A stretch of 62,975 nt of DNA from Rhodospirillum sp. (GTDB taxonomy: Bacteria > Pseudomonadota > Alphaproteobacteria > Dongiales > Dongiaceae): the NCBI GenBank assembly GCA_013822765.1, contig PNKY01000018.1, positions 1-62,975 on the forward strand, given 5' to 3'. Position 1 is the stretch's first letter. Each line of letters starts with the position of its first letter. Below, piece after piece: positions 52,263 to 61,619 of the stretch. A program made the position numbers and the translations under genes. The notes beneath the pieces are model-generated. The model was not told the DNA's origin. It did not search any database and saw nothing but the letters and a program-made list of their open reading frames with translations.

Positions 52263-52931
52263 TCAGAGCGCGCTGAGAGACGGGTTGCTGCCTTCCCATC
52301 CTTCGTGAAACGGAAACCGCTTCGCCCAGAATCCCTTGAGACGCGGGTCGGCATCGACCCGGCGGACGATTTCGGCCATCTTCGGCGCGCTCTTGTAGAA
52401 GCGCGTGCGCCCAGGAGCGAAGCGCGAGATCACCGCCACATAGAGATCCAGCACCGACAGTTCGTCGCCAAGGACGTAGCGGCCGGGAGTGATCTGTTCG
52501 TCCATCATGCGCCAGCAATCGGCTCTTCGGTCGCGGATGCGATCGACCACGTGTGGCGCTTGCTCTTCGCTGGCGACGATGCGCGTCGGATCGTCGATGA
52601 TCCAGACAAGCGCGTAGACGGCTGCCGACACGTAAGTCATCCAACGCAGATATTGCGCGCGCTTGGGGTTGCCCAGTCCCGGCGCCAGCCGTGCCTCCGG
52701 ATAAAGGTCGGCGAGATAGATCAGGATCGCGGCGCTTTCGGTGATGACCTCGCCGGACGGCAGCACCAGCGCCGGCACCTGGCGCAGCGGATTGACCGCC
52801 TCGACCCGCTTGCGCGCCGCTTCGTCCTCCCACGTGATGGCCTCGATCACCTCATAGGGAATTCCGTGCAGCGTCAGCATGGCCTCGACCGGGACCGAGC
52901 CTGATCCGGCCGCACCGAAGATCGTGAGCAT
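52263..52931 (-). CDS. glutathione S-transferase-like protein
   Basis: A 222-residue GST. The N-terminal thioredoxin fold starts MLTIFGAAGSGSV, with QVPALVLPSGEVITESAAIL (the cis-Pro and the E-S pair that bind glutathione), followed by an all-helical domain (DEQITPGRYVLGDELSVLDL, typical of the N-capping box). The first-strand Ser/Cys position is GSGS, a serine-type site. It should conjugate glutathione to electrophiles or reduce peroxides. It lies convergent to the DUF417 gene, 64 bases away; shared stress function is plausible. Confidence 0.85.
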   Translation of the reverse strand: MLTIFGAAGSGSVPVEAMLTLHGIPYEVIEAITWEDEAARKRVEAVNPLRQVPALVLPSGEVITESAAILIYLADLYPEARLAPGLGNPKRAQYLRWMTYVSAAVYALVWIIDDPTRIVASEEQAPHVVDRIRDRRADCWRMMDEQITPGRYVLGDELSVLDLYVAVISRFAPGRTRFYKSAPKMAEIVRRVDADPRLKGFWAKRFPFHEGWEGSNPSLSAL

Positions 52932-53150
52932 GAGCGCCTCCTAGGTCGTTCCTGAGGATCGGATGGATCCTGGTTCCGCACCGGCGCGTGGCATGCAGAA
53001 TGGTCCTGCCAGTCGTCGGTCGCGAGGGATCGCTCTCAGAGAACGCAGTCGCGTGGAGTTTTATAGCTACCCAAACCCGGCGTTTATCAAGCTCAATTTC
53101 CGGAGGCTGGCCGCCCGCTGCCATCATTCGGTCAGCAACCGGTCTTTGGA

Positions 53151-56096
53151 TCAGAGCGCGTAGTTGTCGGTATGCGATGCTGTCAGGGTTGCGTTCGTGA
53201 GGGTCACCAGCGTGACCGCTGCGCCCGCGCCGAGCGCCCCGTCCTCGTCGATCCTCACGATCGTATTGGCGCCGGACTTGGCGAGCAGAACCACGCCGTC
53301 CGCAATCGCATCGCTGCCGGCATAGCCGATGCCGTCCAGCAGATCGGAGAGGTCGAGGACGTCGCCGGTGGCGCCTAGCTTGAAATCAACGATCGTATCC
53401 CCGGCTTCGGCCAGGAGATTGAAATCGAAGGTGTCGCGCCCGATGCCCCCGGTCAGCTTGTCTGCGCCGAGACCGCCCGCGATGGTATCGTTGCCGTCCC
53501 CGCCGATCATGGTGTCCTTGCCGCCGCCTCCGTCCAGCAGATTGTCCTCGGCGTTGCCGGTGAGCGTATTGGCAAGCGCATTGCCGGTGGCCGACTGCGC
53601 CGTGCCGGTCAGGGTGAGCCGCTCGACGTTGACGTGACCCGAAAGATCGAAATCAACCGAGCTGGTGACGGTGTCGGTGCCGCCGGCCACGCCGGCGACG
53701 CTCTCGATCACCACGTCGCCGGCATCGTCGACAACATAGGTATCGGCGCCCTTACCGCCGATCATGGTGTCGGCGCCACCCAGTCCGTCCAGGATGTTCG
53801 CGCCGTCATTTCCGATGAGTTCATTGGCGGCCGTATTGCCGGTGGCATTGAGTGCCGCGGTGCCGGTGAGGGTCACGTGCTCGATCGCGCCGCCGGCGAA
53901 GGTCATCAGATTGATCGCGATGGCCGACAGGACCCGATCATCGGTGTCGAGATTGGTCTCCTCGTTGACGAGGTCCTTGGCGGACCCGACGACGTAGGTG
54001 TCGTTGCCGCCGCCGCCCTTCATCTGGTCGTTGCCGATGCCGCCATCCAGCAAGTCGTCGCCGATGTCGCCGGCCAGCACGTCATTGCCGCCATTGCCGA
54101 GCAGCGTGTCGTTGCCGGCCGCGCCGTTGAGGTTGTCCGCCACCGTTCCGCCCGAGAGGCGGTTGTCGCTGCCGTCGGCGGTGAAGGTCCAGGCCTTGGT
54201 GCCGGTGTAGGTGTAGTTCTCGATGCCCACGAACAACCCGGCGATCGCCGCCTTGGTGACGACTTCGTCGCCGGTGTCGGTATTGCTTTCCTCGTCGACC
54301 ACGTCGCCGACATGGTCGATGACATATTTGTCGTTGCCGGCTCCGCCCTTGAGCAGGTCCGCGCCGGCGCCGCCGTCGAGCAGGTTGTTACCGGAATTGC
54401 CGAGAATGATATTGGCGAGCGCGTTGCCGGTGACCTTGAAATCGCCGCTGCCGGTCAGCGTCAGATTGTCGATATTGGCGTTCTTCGCGAGGTCGAAGGC
54501 AAAGGCGGCTTCGACTGTATCGATGCCCCCGCCGCCAGCATTGGAGGCGGTCTCTTTGACGACGTCTCCGGCGTTGTCGAGGATGTAGGTGTCATCGCCA
54601 AGTCCACCGATCAGGATGTCCTTGCCTTCGCGGCCGTCCAGCAGGTTGTCGCCCGCATTGCCGGCGAGGATGTTGGCAGAGGCGTTGCCGATCGCATCGA
54701 TATCGGCGCTGCCCTTTAGCTCGACATTCTCGATGAATTCGAGGACCGTCGTGCTTGTCAGGTCGATAGAAACCGTCGATCGGATGAGATCGATGCCGCT
54801 GTTCCAGTTTTCCACGGCCTGATCGCCGATCTCGTCGACGACGTAGATGTCGTTGCCGAGGCCGCCGTACATGTAGTCCGGTCCGGCGAGCCCGTCGAGC
54901 AGGTTCGCGCCGTCATTGCCGGTCAGTCCATTGCCCGATGCGTTGCCGGTCGCATTAACGTTCGCTTTGCCGATCAGCTCGGCGTGTTCGATGGCGCCGC
55001 CGCCGAGGACGGAGAGATTGATCGAGCTCGAAGAGATCGCGTAGTCGTGGCCGCTGGTATTGCCTTCCTCATCGATCGTATCGCCGGCATCGACATAGTA
55101 GTAGTCGTTGTCGGCGCCGCCTTTCAGCTTGTCGATGCCAGCACCGCCATAGAGCTCGTCCTCGCCGGTTCCCCCGACAAGGGTGTCGTTTCCGGCGTTT
55201 CCATATAGTTTGTCGTTGCCGTCATTGCCGTTGAGCAGATCCCGGCCGCTGCCACCCGTGATTCTGTTGTTGTAGCCAGCGGAGGTCGTGAAGGTCCAGT
55301 TGGCGCTGCCAGTGTAGGTATAGTGCTCGATGTTCTGAACATGGTTCCCGATGACGACCGAGGCACGGATCTCGTCATCGCTGTCGGCGCCGTCCTCGGC
55401 GACATTGTCGCCGAAGTTGTCGACGATATAGATGTCGTTGCCGTCCGCGCCCACCATGAAGTCGGCACCGGTGCCGCCATTGAGGTAGTCGTCGCCCCCC
55501 TGGCCATAGAGTTCATCGGCGTCCACGCCGCCCACCAGCGTATCCCGGTCTTCGCCGCCGAACAGCCAGTCGATGCCGGCGGCGCCGTCGAGCGTGTCAT
55601 CGCCGGCGCCGCCATAGAGATCGTCGCCGCCGCCTTCGCCGTAGAGCTTGTCGTTGCCGTCTTGGCCAAAGACGATGTCGTACTCGTTGCCGCCTTTGAT
55701 TGTGTCATTGCCCGCAAACCCATAGAGATCATCCTGGCCGGCATTCCCGGTGATGGTGTCGTTGCCGTCGAAAGCCGCCGCGAGCAGTCCTTCCCAGTCG
55801 TCAGCAAAGAAGTAGGACATGTATTCCGAGACCGGCATGTTGAGGCTGGTCGTCGAGAAGATCGTCTTGCCGTTTTCGACGTAGACCCAGGACGAAATCG
55901 TGCCCGCGTAGGGATTGCCGTCGAGGCCGTAGATGAACCCGGAGCCGGTGAATTTGTCGTAGGTGTTGGGGCTGTAGAAGAGGGTGAAGTTGGTGCCGGT
56001 CCGCGTCGCCTTGTAGACGAAATCAGGAAGCGGAAAGAAATTGGCAAGCATATTGACGCCGGAATTGCCGGCGCCCGGATAACTCAAATTGGCCAT
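53151..56096 (-). CDS. RTX (hemolysin-type calcium-binding repeat) protein
   Basis: A 981-residue acidic protein started at MANLSYPGAGN (56096) after GGGAGGG. The first 115 residues (NMLANFFPLPDFVYKATR, YSPNTYDKFTGSGFI) are unrecognised; the rest consists mostly of calcium-binding GGxGxDxUx nonapeptides and larger repeats of the type N-x-L-x-GN-x-GxNxLDG, then a GDTIVDFKLGATGDVLDLSD segment near the end. RTX proteins are usually exported by type I secretion through a C-terminal signal, without a signal peptide, which fits here. No secretion genes are adjacent. It could be an adhesin, S-layer or enzyme-like protein. Confidence 0.85.
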   Translation of the reverse strand: MANLSYPGAGNSGVNMLANFFPLPDFVYKATRTGTNFTLFYSPNTYDKFTGSGFIYGLDGNPYAGTISSWVYVENGKTIFSTTSLNMPVSEYMSYFFADDWEGLLAAAFDGNDTITGNAGQDDLYGFAGNDTIKGGNEYDIVFGQDGNDKLYGEGGGDDLYGGAGDDTLDGAAGIDWLFGGEDRDTLVGGVDADELYGQGGDDYLNGGTGADFMVGADGNDIYIVDNFGDNVAEDGADSDDEIRASVVIGNHVQNIEHYTYTGSANWTFTTSAGYNNRITGGSGRDLLNGNDGNDKLYGNAGNDTLVGGTGEDELYGGAGIDKLKGGADNDYYYVDAGDTIDEEGNTSGHDYAISSSSINLSVLGGGAIEHAELIGKANVNATGNASGNGLTGNDGANLLDGLAGPDYMYGGLGNDIYVVDEIGDQAVENWNSGIDLIRSTVSIDLTSTTVLEFIENVELKGSADIDAIGNASANILAGNAGDNLLDGREGKDILIGGLGDDTYILDNAGDVVKETASNAGGGGIDTVEAAFAFDLAKNANIDNLTLTGSGDFKVTGNALANIILGNSGNNLLDGGAGADLLKGGAGNDKYVIDHVGDVVDEESNTDTGDEVVTKAAIAGLFVGIENYTYTGTKAWTFTADGSDNRLSGGTVADNLNGAAGNDTLLGNGGNDVLAGDIGDDLLDGGIGNDQMKGGGGNDTYVVGSAKDLVNEETNLDTDDRVLSAIAINLMTFAGGAIEHVTLTGTAALNATGNTAANELIGNDGANILDGLGGADTMIGGKGADTYVVDDAGDVVIESVAGVAGGTDTVTSSVDFDLSGHVNVERLTLTGTAQSATGNALANTLTGNAEDNLLDGGGGKDTMIGGDGNDTIAGGLGADKLTGGIGRDTFDFNLLAEAGDTIVDFKLGATGDVLDLSDLLDGIGYAGSDAIADGVVLLAKSGANTIVRIDEDGALGAGAAVTLVTLTNATLTASHTDNYAL

Positions 56097-56386
56097 TCTG
56101 CCCTCCCAAAAGGCCGGTGTTCTTCGGTCAACGAAGCCATCGGCGACGGAGACCTGGCCCGATCTGACTTCCAGCCGGCCCCAATGCACGGCTGACGTTT
56201 CGGTTGCCGTTGCAACAATTGGTGCGCGCTGGGGATGTGTCAAGTTCCTGGAAGGAAGAACGCTTGCACATCCGTGATTTTAACCATGCGCTCGAAACAA
56301 TCCGCGCATCAGGGTGAGAGCGGGCGCATCCGCACACTACATTGCTGCCGGGCGTGAGCTTGGCGTGCCGTGCCTGCGCTGTCAGC

Positions 56387-57448
56387 CTACGAAGCCGGCG
56401 AGCGCCGCGCTTGCCCAGCGCGCGCCAGCGTGGCGATGTCCATCAGCGCGCGTTGCGCGATCTCGTCCTTGATCGCATACGCGCGCATCGCCTGCGCTTC
56501 GGCTTCGATCAGGCGCTCGAGCGCGCGGCCGATGCGGGAGGTAGACCATTGCCGCGCCTGTCTCTGCATGCGATCGCGCTGGGTCCAGAACAAGGGTGGG
56601 CGCAGCGCGTTGGCGGCCGCTTCGAACGGTTCGCCCGCGGCCATGCGCGCGACCACCTGGTGCAGGCGCTGGAAATGGCGCGCGGCGCTGCGCAACACCT
56701 GGATCGCTTCCACCTCGGCGAGGCTGCGGGTGTATTGGCGGTCGAGGCCGGCGGTGTCGCCGTCGACCGCGGCGCCGATCAGGTCGTCGAGCGCGAAGGC
56801 GGCGCGGTCGCCGATGCAGGTCATGGCGTCGTTGAGCGTGACCTCGCGCGCCTTTGCGCCGTCTTGGGGCTCGCCGAGATAGAGCATCAGCTTGTCGAGC
56901 TCGCTGCGGGTCACGCCGCGGTCGCCGCCGAGGCGTTCAGCGAGATAGTTGAGCGCGTCGCGCGCGATGGCGTAGCCGCCGGCTTTCAGGTGCGCGGCGA
57001 TCAGCGGGCCGAGCTGGGCTTCGTTGTCGCGGTAGCAGGCAAAGACGCCGGCGCCGTCGGCGGATTCGAACACCTTCACCAGCTCGGCCTTGCTGCCGAT
57101 GTCGCCGGCCTCGACCACCAGCAGGGCGGAGCCCGGCACCTGGCCGGCGATCGCGGTCTCAATCTGCTCGGCGATCATGTTGCTGGCCTGCGCGATGCGC
57201 ACCACGCGCCGGCCGCCCAGCATGGAGATGGCGTTGAGCTCGTCGGCCAGCCGCGCGCCGTCGCCCTTGAGGTCGTCGGGCGTCAGCTCGGCCAGGCGGA
57301 AGGGATCGTCGCCCGCGCCCAGCACCGCCTTCTGCGCGAGGCCGGCATATTCGTGCGCCAGGCCCTCGTCGGGGCCATAGAACAGCAGCGCGCCGATGCT
57401 GTCCGGCGACTTCAGGACGCGGTCGAGCTTGGCCTTGTCGAGCTTCAT
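56387..57448 (-). CDS. holA: DNA polymerase III subunit delta (HolA)
   Basis: A 353-residue protein of HolA type: ALLFYGPDEGLAHEYAGL at the N-terminus, NMIAEQIETAIAGQVPGSALL in the middle and GGDRGVTRSELDKLMLYLGE. HolA is the clamp-loader subunit that opens the beta clamp. It follows lptE by 16 bases on the same strand, a conserved alphaproteobacterial arrangement (leuS-lptE-holA). The RTX gene lies about 290 bases downstream. Confidence 0.92.
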   Translation of the reverse strand: MKLDKAKLDRVLKSPDSIGALLFYGPDEGLAHEYAGLAQKAVLGAGDDPFRLAELTPDDLKGDGARLADELNAISMLGGRRVVRIAQASNMIAEQIETAIAGQVPGSALLVVEAGDIGSKAELVKVFESADGAGVFACYRDNEAQLGPLIAAHLKAGGYAIARDALNYLAERLGGDRGVTRSELDKLMLYLGEPQDGAKAREVTLNDAMTCIGDRAAFALDDLIGAAVDGDTAGLDRQYTRSLAEVEAIQVLRSAARHFQRLHQVVARMAAGEPFEAAANALRPPLFWTQRDRMQRQARQWSTSRIGRALERLIEAEAQAMRAYAIKDEIAQRALMDIATLARAGQARRSPAS

Positions 57449-57464
57449 GCCCGCGGGGAGCAGC

Positions 57465-58076
57465 TCACGGTGTGACCCAGGAGCCGGGCGCTTCGGGCGG
57501 CGGTGGGGTGCCCGGGGGCGGCGGCGTGATCGGCGTGGGCGTGCCGGCGGTCATGAACACCGCGACCCGGGTGCGGATCTGCTCGGCCAGCTGCAGCGTG
57601 CCGCGGCGGATGGTGTCCTCGTAGGCGGCGATATCGTTGAGCGGATCGTCGAACTCGTCATAGCCGGTGGTGATCACCGAGCGGTCGGTCATTATCACCT
57701 TGTCGGCATTGTCGCGTAGCGAATAGAAGGCGTTCAGCTCGACATTGCGGCGGGTGGCGGAAAGGTCGCGCTTGGACAGCGCGCCATAGGTGCGGATGGC
57801 GAGGTTGACGTTGAGCGTATAGGCGGAGTCCGCCGGCTGGCCGAGCGGGTTGAAGCGATCGCGCAGCGCGTTGTGCAGCTGCTGGCCCTCGCGATTGGAA
57901 ATCGCCTCGATGCGGACGCCGGCCATCTGCTGGTCGACCTTGCCGCCGCTGCTGGTGCTGACGGTGCTGGCGTTGCCATACAGCGGACGGAAACCGCAGC
58001 CGCCCAGCGGCGCGGCCATCGCGGCGGCGGCGCCGGCCAGAAGCACAGACTGCAGAATTTCTCTACGCGACCACAT
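57465..58076 (-). CDS. lptE: LPS-assembly lipoprotein LptE
   Basis: A 203-residue protein with a signal (SVLLAGAAAAMAAPLGGCG) and lipobox ending GGC-G, then FRPLYGNAST, the conserved LptE start. LptE forms the plug of the LptD outer-membrane channel that inserts LPS. The C-terminus ends in a Pro-rich stretch (TPITPPPPGTPPPPEAPG). The gene overlaps the end of leuS by 14 bases and is 16 bases from holA, indicating one transcript. Confidence 0.9.
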   Translation of the reverse strand: MWSRREILQSVLLAGAAAAMAAPLGGCGFRPLYGNASTVSTSSGGKVDQQMAGVRIEAISNREGQQLHNALRDRFNPLGQPADSAYTLNVNLAIRTYGALSKRDLSATRRNVELNAFYSLRDNADKVIMTDRSVITTGYDEFDDPLNDIAAYEDTIRRGTLQLAEQIRTRVAVFMTAGTPTPITPPPPGTPPPPEAPGSWVTP

Positions 58077-60681
58077 TGACGATCCGGTTCGGCACCACGA
58101 CCACTTTCTTCACCGCCTTGCCCTCCAGCGCCTTGATGACGGCGGGCTCGGCCAGCGCCACGCGCTCCGCTTCCACCTTGTCGCAGTCGCGGGGCAGCTG
58201 GATGGTGGCGCGCAGCTTGCCGTTCACCTGCACCGCGACCGTTGCCGTGTCGTCGATCACCAGCTTGGGATCGGCGAGCGGCCAGGCGGTCACGGCCAGC
58301 AGCTTGTCATGACCCAGGCGCTGCCACAACTCTTCGGCCAGGTGCGGCATGGCAGGGCCGATCAGCAAGGCCAGGGTGTCGAGCGCTTCGCGCCGCGCCG
58401 CGAGGCCGGCGGGGTCGCTGAGGTCGCTGTCCTTCACCTCGCCCAGGGCGTTGGCATACTCGTAGATGCGCGCCACCGCGCGGTTGAAGCGGAACTTCTC
58501 GATGTCGTCGGTGACGCCGGCGATCGCCTTGTGGGTGGCGCGGCGCAGCTGCTCTGCCGGGCCATTCGCGCCTGCGACGGCATTGGCGGGCTTGGCCAGC
58601 GCGGGATGCGCCTCGATCCAGCTGGTGACGATGCGCCACAGCCGCTGGGTGAAGCGCCAGGCACCTTCGACGCCAGCCTCGGTCCATTCCATGTCGCGCT
58701 CGGGCGGCGAGTCCGAGAGCACGAACCAGCGCGCGGTGTCGGCGCCGTAGGTCTCGATGATGCGGGCCGGCGGCACCACGTTCTTCTTGGACTTAGACAT
58801 GACCTCCTTGCGGCCGATCTCGATCGGGCGCCGGGTCTTCACATGCAGGGCGGTCCCGTCGGGCTGCTTGTCCACCTCTTCGGGGTAGAGCCACTTGCCG
58901 GCATCGTCCTTGTAGGATTCGTGCAGCACCATGCCCTGCGTGAACAGGCCTTCGAACGGCTCGTCGATCTTGGCGTGGCCGGTCAGGTGCATGGCGCGCA
59001 TGAAAAAGCGCGAATAGAGCAGGTGCAGGATCGCGTGCTCGACGCCGCCGATATACTGGTCGACCGGCAGCCAGTAGTCGATCGCGGCGCGGTCGACCGG
59101 CGCATCGGTCAGGCGCGGCGAACAGAATCGCGCGAAATACCACGACGAATCCACGAAGGTGTCGAAGGTGTCGGTCTCGCGGGTCGCGGGCTTGCCGCAG
59201 CTGGGGCAGGTGGTGTGCTTCCAGGTCGGATGGCGGTCGAGCGGATTGCCCGGCTTGTCGAAGGTGACGTCGTCGGGCAGCAGGACCGGCAGGTCCTTGG
59301 CCGCGACCGGGACGATGCCGCACTCGGCGCAATGCACCATCGGGATCGGGCAGCCCCAGTAGCGCTGGCGCGAGACCAGCCAATCGCGCAGGCGATAGAT
59401 GGTGGTGCCTTCGCCGGCGCCGAGCTGCTCCAGCCGCTCGCACGCCTTCTGGATCGCGTCGTCGATCGAGAGGCCGTTCAGGAAATCCGAATTATAGATC
59501 GTGCCCTCGCCGGTATAGGCGACGTCGTCGACCTTGAAGCTCGCCGCCGTCTCGCCCGGCGGCAGCACGACGGGAAGGACCTCGAGCCCGTACTTGCGCG
59601 CGAAGTCGAGGTCGCGCTGGTCGTGGCCGGCGGAGCCGAAGATCGCGCCGGTGCCGTATTCCATCAGCACGAAGTTGGCGATGTAGACCGGCAGCTTCTT
59701 GCCGGTGAAGGGATGGATCGCGGCGAGCTGCAGGCGATAGCCGCGCTTCTCCTGCGCCTCGATCGCGGCCTCGGAGGTGCCGGCGGCGCGGCACTCGGCG
59801 ATGAAGGCGGCGGCGCCGGTATCGCTCTTCGACACCGCGTCGGACAGCGGATGGTCCGGCGACAGCGCCAGGAACGATGCGCCGTACAGGGTGTCCGGGC
59901 GCGTGGTGAAGATGGTCTGTTTGGCCAGCGCCGGATCGGCCAAAATTTGATCGCCTGCGCGATCGGGCAGCCCTTCGATCTTGAAATGCACATAGGCGCC
60001 GGTCGACTTGCCGATCCAGTTCTCCTGCATCAGGCGAACCTTCTCCGGCCAGCGGTCGAGGCCCTTCAGCGCTGCCAGCAGGTCGTCGGCATAGGCGGTG
60101 ATCTTGAGGAACCACTGCGACAGCTTGCGCTTCTCCACCGGCGCGCCGGAACGCCAGCCGCGGCCGTCGATGACCTGCTCGTTGGCGAGCACGGTGTGGT
60201 CCACCGGATCCCAGTTGACGAACGCCTCCTTGCGGTAGGCGAGGCCGGCCTTGTGGAAATCCAGGAACAGGCGCTGCTGCTGGGCGTAGTAGCCGGGATG
60301 GCAGGTCGCCAGCTCGCGCTCCCAGTCCAGCGCCAGGCCCATGCGCTGCAGCTCGGCGCGCATCACCGCGATGTTGTCGTAGGTCCAGCTGGCCGGATGG
60401 ATCTTCTGGTCCCGCGCCGCGTTCTCCGCCGGCAGGCCGAAGGCGTCCCAGCCCATCGGGTGCAGGACATTGAACCCGCGCGCGCGCTTATAGCGGGCGA
60501 CCAGGTCGCCCATGGTGTAGTTGCGCACGTGCCCCATGTGGATGCGCCCCGAGGGATAGGGGAACATCTCTAGGACATAATATTTCGGGCGGCTGGGGTC
60601 GGCCTCGCTATGGAAAGCGCGGCGCTCGGACCACGTGGCCTGCCACTTGGGCTCGGTTTCTTGGAAGTTGTAACGCGACAT
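58063..60681 (-). CDS. leuS: leucyl-tRNA synthetase
   Basis: An 872-residue class I aminoacyl-tRNA synthetase. The HIGH motif is HMGH at 48-51 and KMSKS is VMSKS at 627-631; a CP1 editing domain lies between (about 220-420, DTLYGASFLALSPDHPLS). It charges leucine on tRNA-Leu. A hairpin lies just ahead of the start codon and the DUF3576 lipoprotein gene is about 90 bases upstream; lptE overlaps the 3' end. Confidence 0.97.
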   Translation of the reverse strand: MSRYNFQETEPKWQATWSERRAFHSEADPSRPKYYVLEMFPYPSGRIHMGHVRNYTMGDLVARYKRARGFNVLHPMGWDAFGLPAENAARDQKIHPASWTYDNIAVMRAELQRMGLALDWERELATCHPGYYAQQQRLFLDFHKAGLAYRKEAFVNWDPVDHTVLANEQVIDGRGWRSGAPVEKRKLSQWFLKITAYADDLLAALKGLDRWPEKVRLMQENWIGKSTGAYVHFKIEGLPDRAGDQILADPALAKQTIFTTRPDTLYGASFLALSPDHPLSDAVSKSDTGAAAFIAECRAAGTSEAAIEAQEKRGYRLQLAAIHPFTGKKLPVYIANFVLMEYGTGAIFGSAGHDQRDLDFARKYGLEVLPVVLPPGETAASFKVDDVAYTGEGTIYNSDFLNGLSIDDAIQKACERLEQLGAGEGTTIYRLRDWLVSRQRYWGCPIPMVHCAECGIVPVAAKDLPVLLPDDVTFDKPGNPLDRHPTWKHTTCPSCGKPATRETDTFDTFVDSSWYFARFCSPRLTDAPVDRAAIDYWLPVDQYIGGVEHAILHLLYSRFFMRAMHLTGHAKIDEPFEGLFTQGMVLHESYKDDAGKWLYPEEVDKQPDGTALHVKTRRPIEIGRKEVMSKSKKNVVPPARIIETYGADTARWFVLSDSPPERDMEWTEAGVEGAWRFTQRLWRIVTSWIEAHPALAKPANAVAGANGPAEQLRRATHKAIAGVTDDIEKFRFNRAVARIYEYANALGEVKDSDLSDPAGLAARREALDTLALLIGPAMPHLAEELWQRLGHDKLLAVTAWPLADPKLVIDDTATVAVQVNGKLRATIQLPRDCDKVEAERVALAEPAVIKALEGKAVKKVVVVPNRIVNVVA

Positions 60682-60690
60682 CAGGCTCTG

Positions 60691-60744
60691 GCTTGCTCGA
60701 GAAGGTCGGCCGGCACCATAACAATTGCCAGCCGGCGAGCAAGC
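60691..60744 (-). promoter_or_regulatory. hairpin in the leader of leuS
   Basis: GCTTGCTCG (60691-60699) pairs with CGAGCAAGC (60736-60744) around a GC-rich inner stretch with a second stem (GGCCGGC region). It sits 10-63 bases ahead of the leuS start codon. It may be a transcript terminator of the DUF3576 gene, an attenuator, or incidental; no T-run follows. Confidence 0.4.
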
Positions 60745-60772
60745 TGAAGGTGGCTGAAGCTATTGCCTGCCC

Positions 60773-61342
60773 TTACTGGGAGCCCGACAGGCGCATCTGG
60801 CGGGCGCGGGTCAGGATGGCGTTCTCCAGGTCGGTCGCGGTGTTGAGGGCGACCGGGGCGTCGACCCAGCCGGCGCCCTGCATCTGCTGGCGGAACACCG
60901 AGGCGCGGATGCCGTCGGCCCGCAGGGCACGGCCCAGGATGTAGATATTGACCTTGAAGCGCTCGTCGGGCGCCGAGGGCGGGGTGTACCAGTCGGTGAT
61001 GATGACCCCGCCGAACGGATCGGCCGAGACCAGGGGCATGAAGGAGACGGTGTCGAGCGAGGCGCGCCACAGCAGGTTGTTGACGCCAATGCCGCCGCCG
61101 GTCGAATCCTCCGGCAGGTCGGGGCCGAAAATGCCGCCTTCGCCGAACACGCCGGGGTCTTCTTCATATTGGGGCTGGTTCTGGCCCTTCTGGCGCGGCA
61201 CCGGATACTTGGCTTCGCCGCCGAGGTCGAAATTGCAGGCGCTTGCCGTCAGGCCGAGCAGGAAAACGGCCGCGATCGCGAGCATCCGTCGCGCCCACAG
61301 GCCCCCCTGGCGCGATCCGGCACCTTCCGCGGCAACTTTCAT
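60773..61342 (-). CDS. DUF3576 domain lipoprotein
   Basis: A 189-residue protein with signal MLAIAAVFLLGLTASAC: the lipobox reads ASAC, so it should be lipid-anchored. The C-terminal 120 residues match DUF3576: VNNLLWRASLDTVSFMPLVS, GGVIITDWYTPP, ADGIRASVFRQQMQGAGW. The domain is fixed to alphaproteobacterial envelopes. It lies upstream of leuS in a conserved order; co-transcription is possible. Start at MKVAAEGAG (61342) or 20 codons later. Confidence 0.88.
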   Translation of the reverse strand: MKVAAEGAGSRQGGLWARRMLAIAAVFLLGLTASACNFDLGGEAKYPVPRQKGQNQPQYEEDPGVFGEGGIFGPDLPEDSTGGGIGVNNLLWRASLDTVSFMPLVSADPFGGVIITDWYTPPSAPDERFKVNIYILGRALRADGIRASVFRQQMQGAGWVDAPVALNTATDLENAILTRARQMRLSGSQ

Positions 61343-61619
61343 ATTGACGGCCCTTCCAACCTTTTCCTAAGAACGCCTCGCCATTGCCTTCAGATGCCAA
61401 GGGTTTAGTGCCTGGGCGTTCGAGCGCGCCCTTTCCGCTTGTGCATCCTGGGCTCGCCCGGCGATCCTGCCTCCCAAGGTCTGGCGTGCAGGCGAACGAG
61501 CACTCTGGTACGCGAAATGGCGCGGCCGGGTCAAGCTGTCTAACTGGCGGAACGCCTGCCTTAATTTGACGCCGAGTTCACCGCCGGGCTTCAACGGTGG
61601 CGGGCCGCGGAAGGGGACA

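Noticed and set aside
53634..54719. 361-codon frame opposite the RTX repeats
   Set aside because: It is the antisense of regular calcium-binding repeats, which makes a false open frame.
57850..60573. 907-codon open frame opposite leuS
   Set aside because: The reverse strand encodes a full leucyl-tRNA synthetase; the frame carries no domain.
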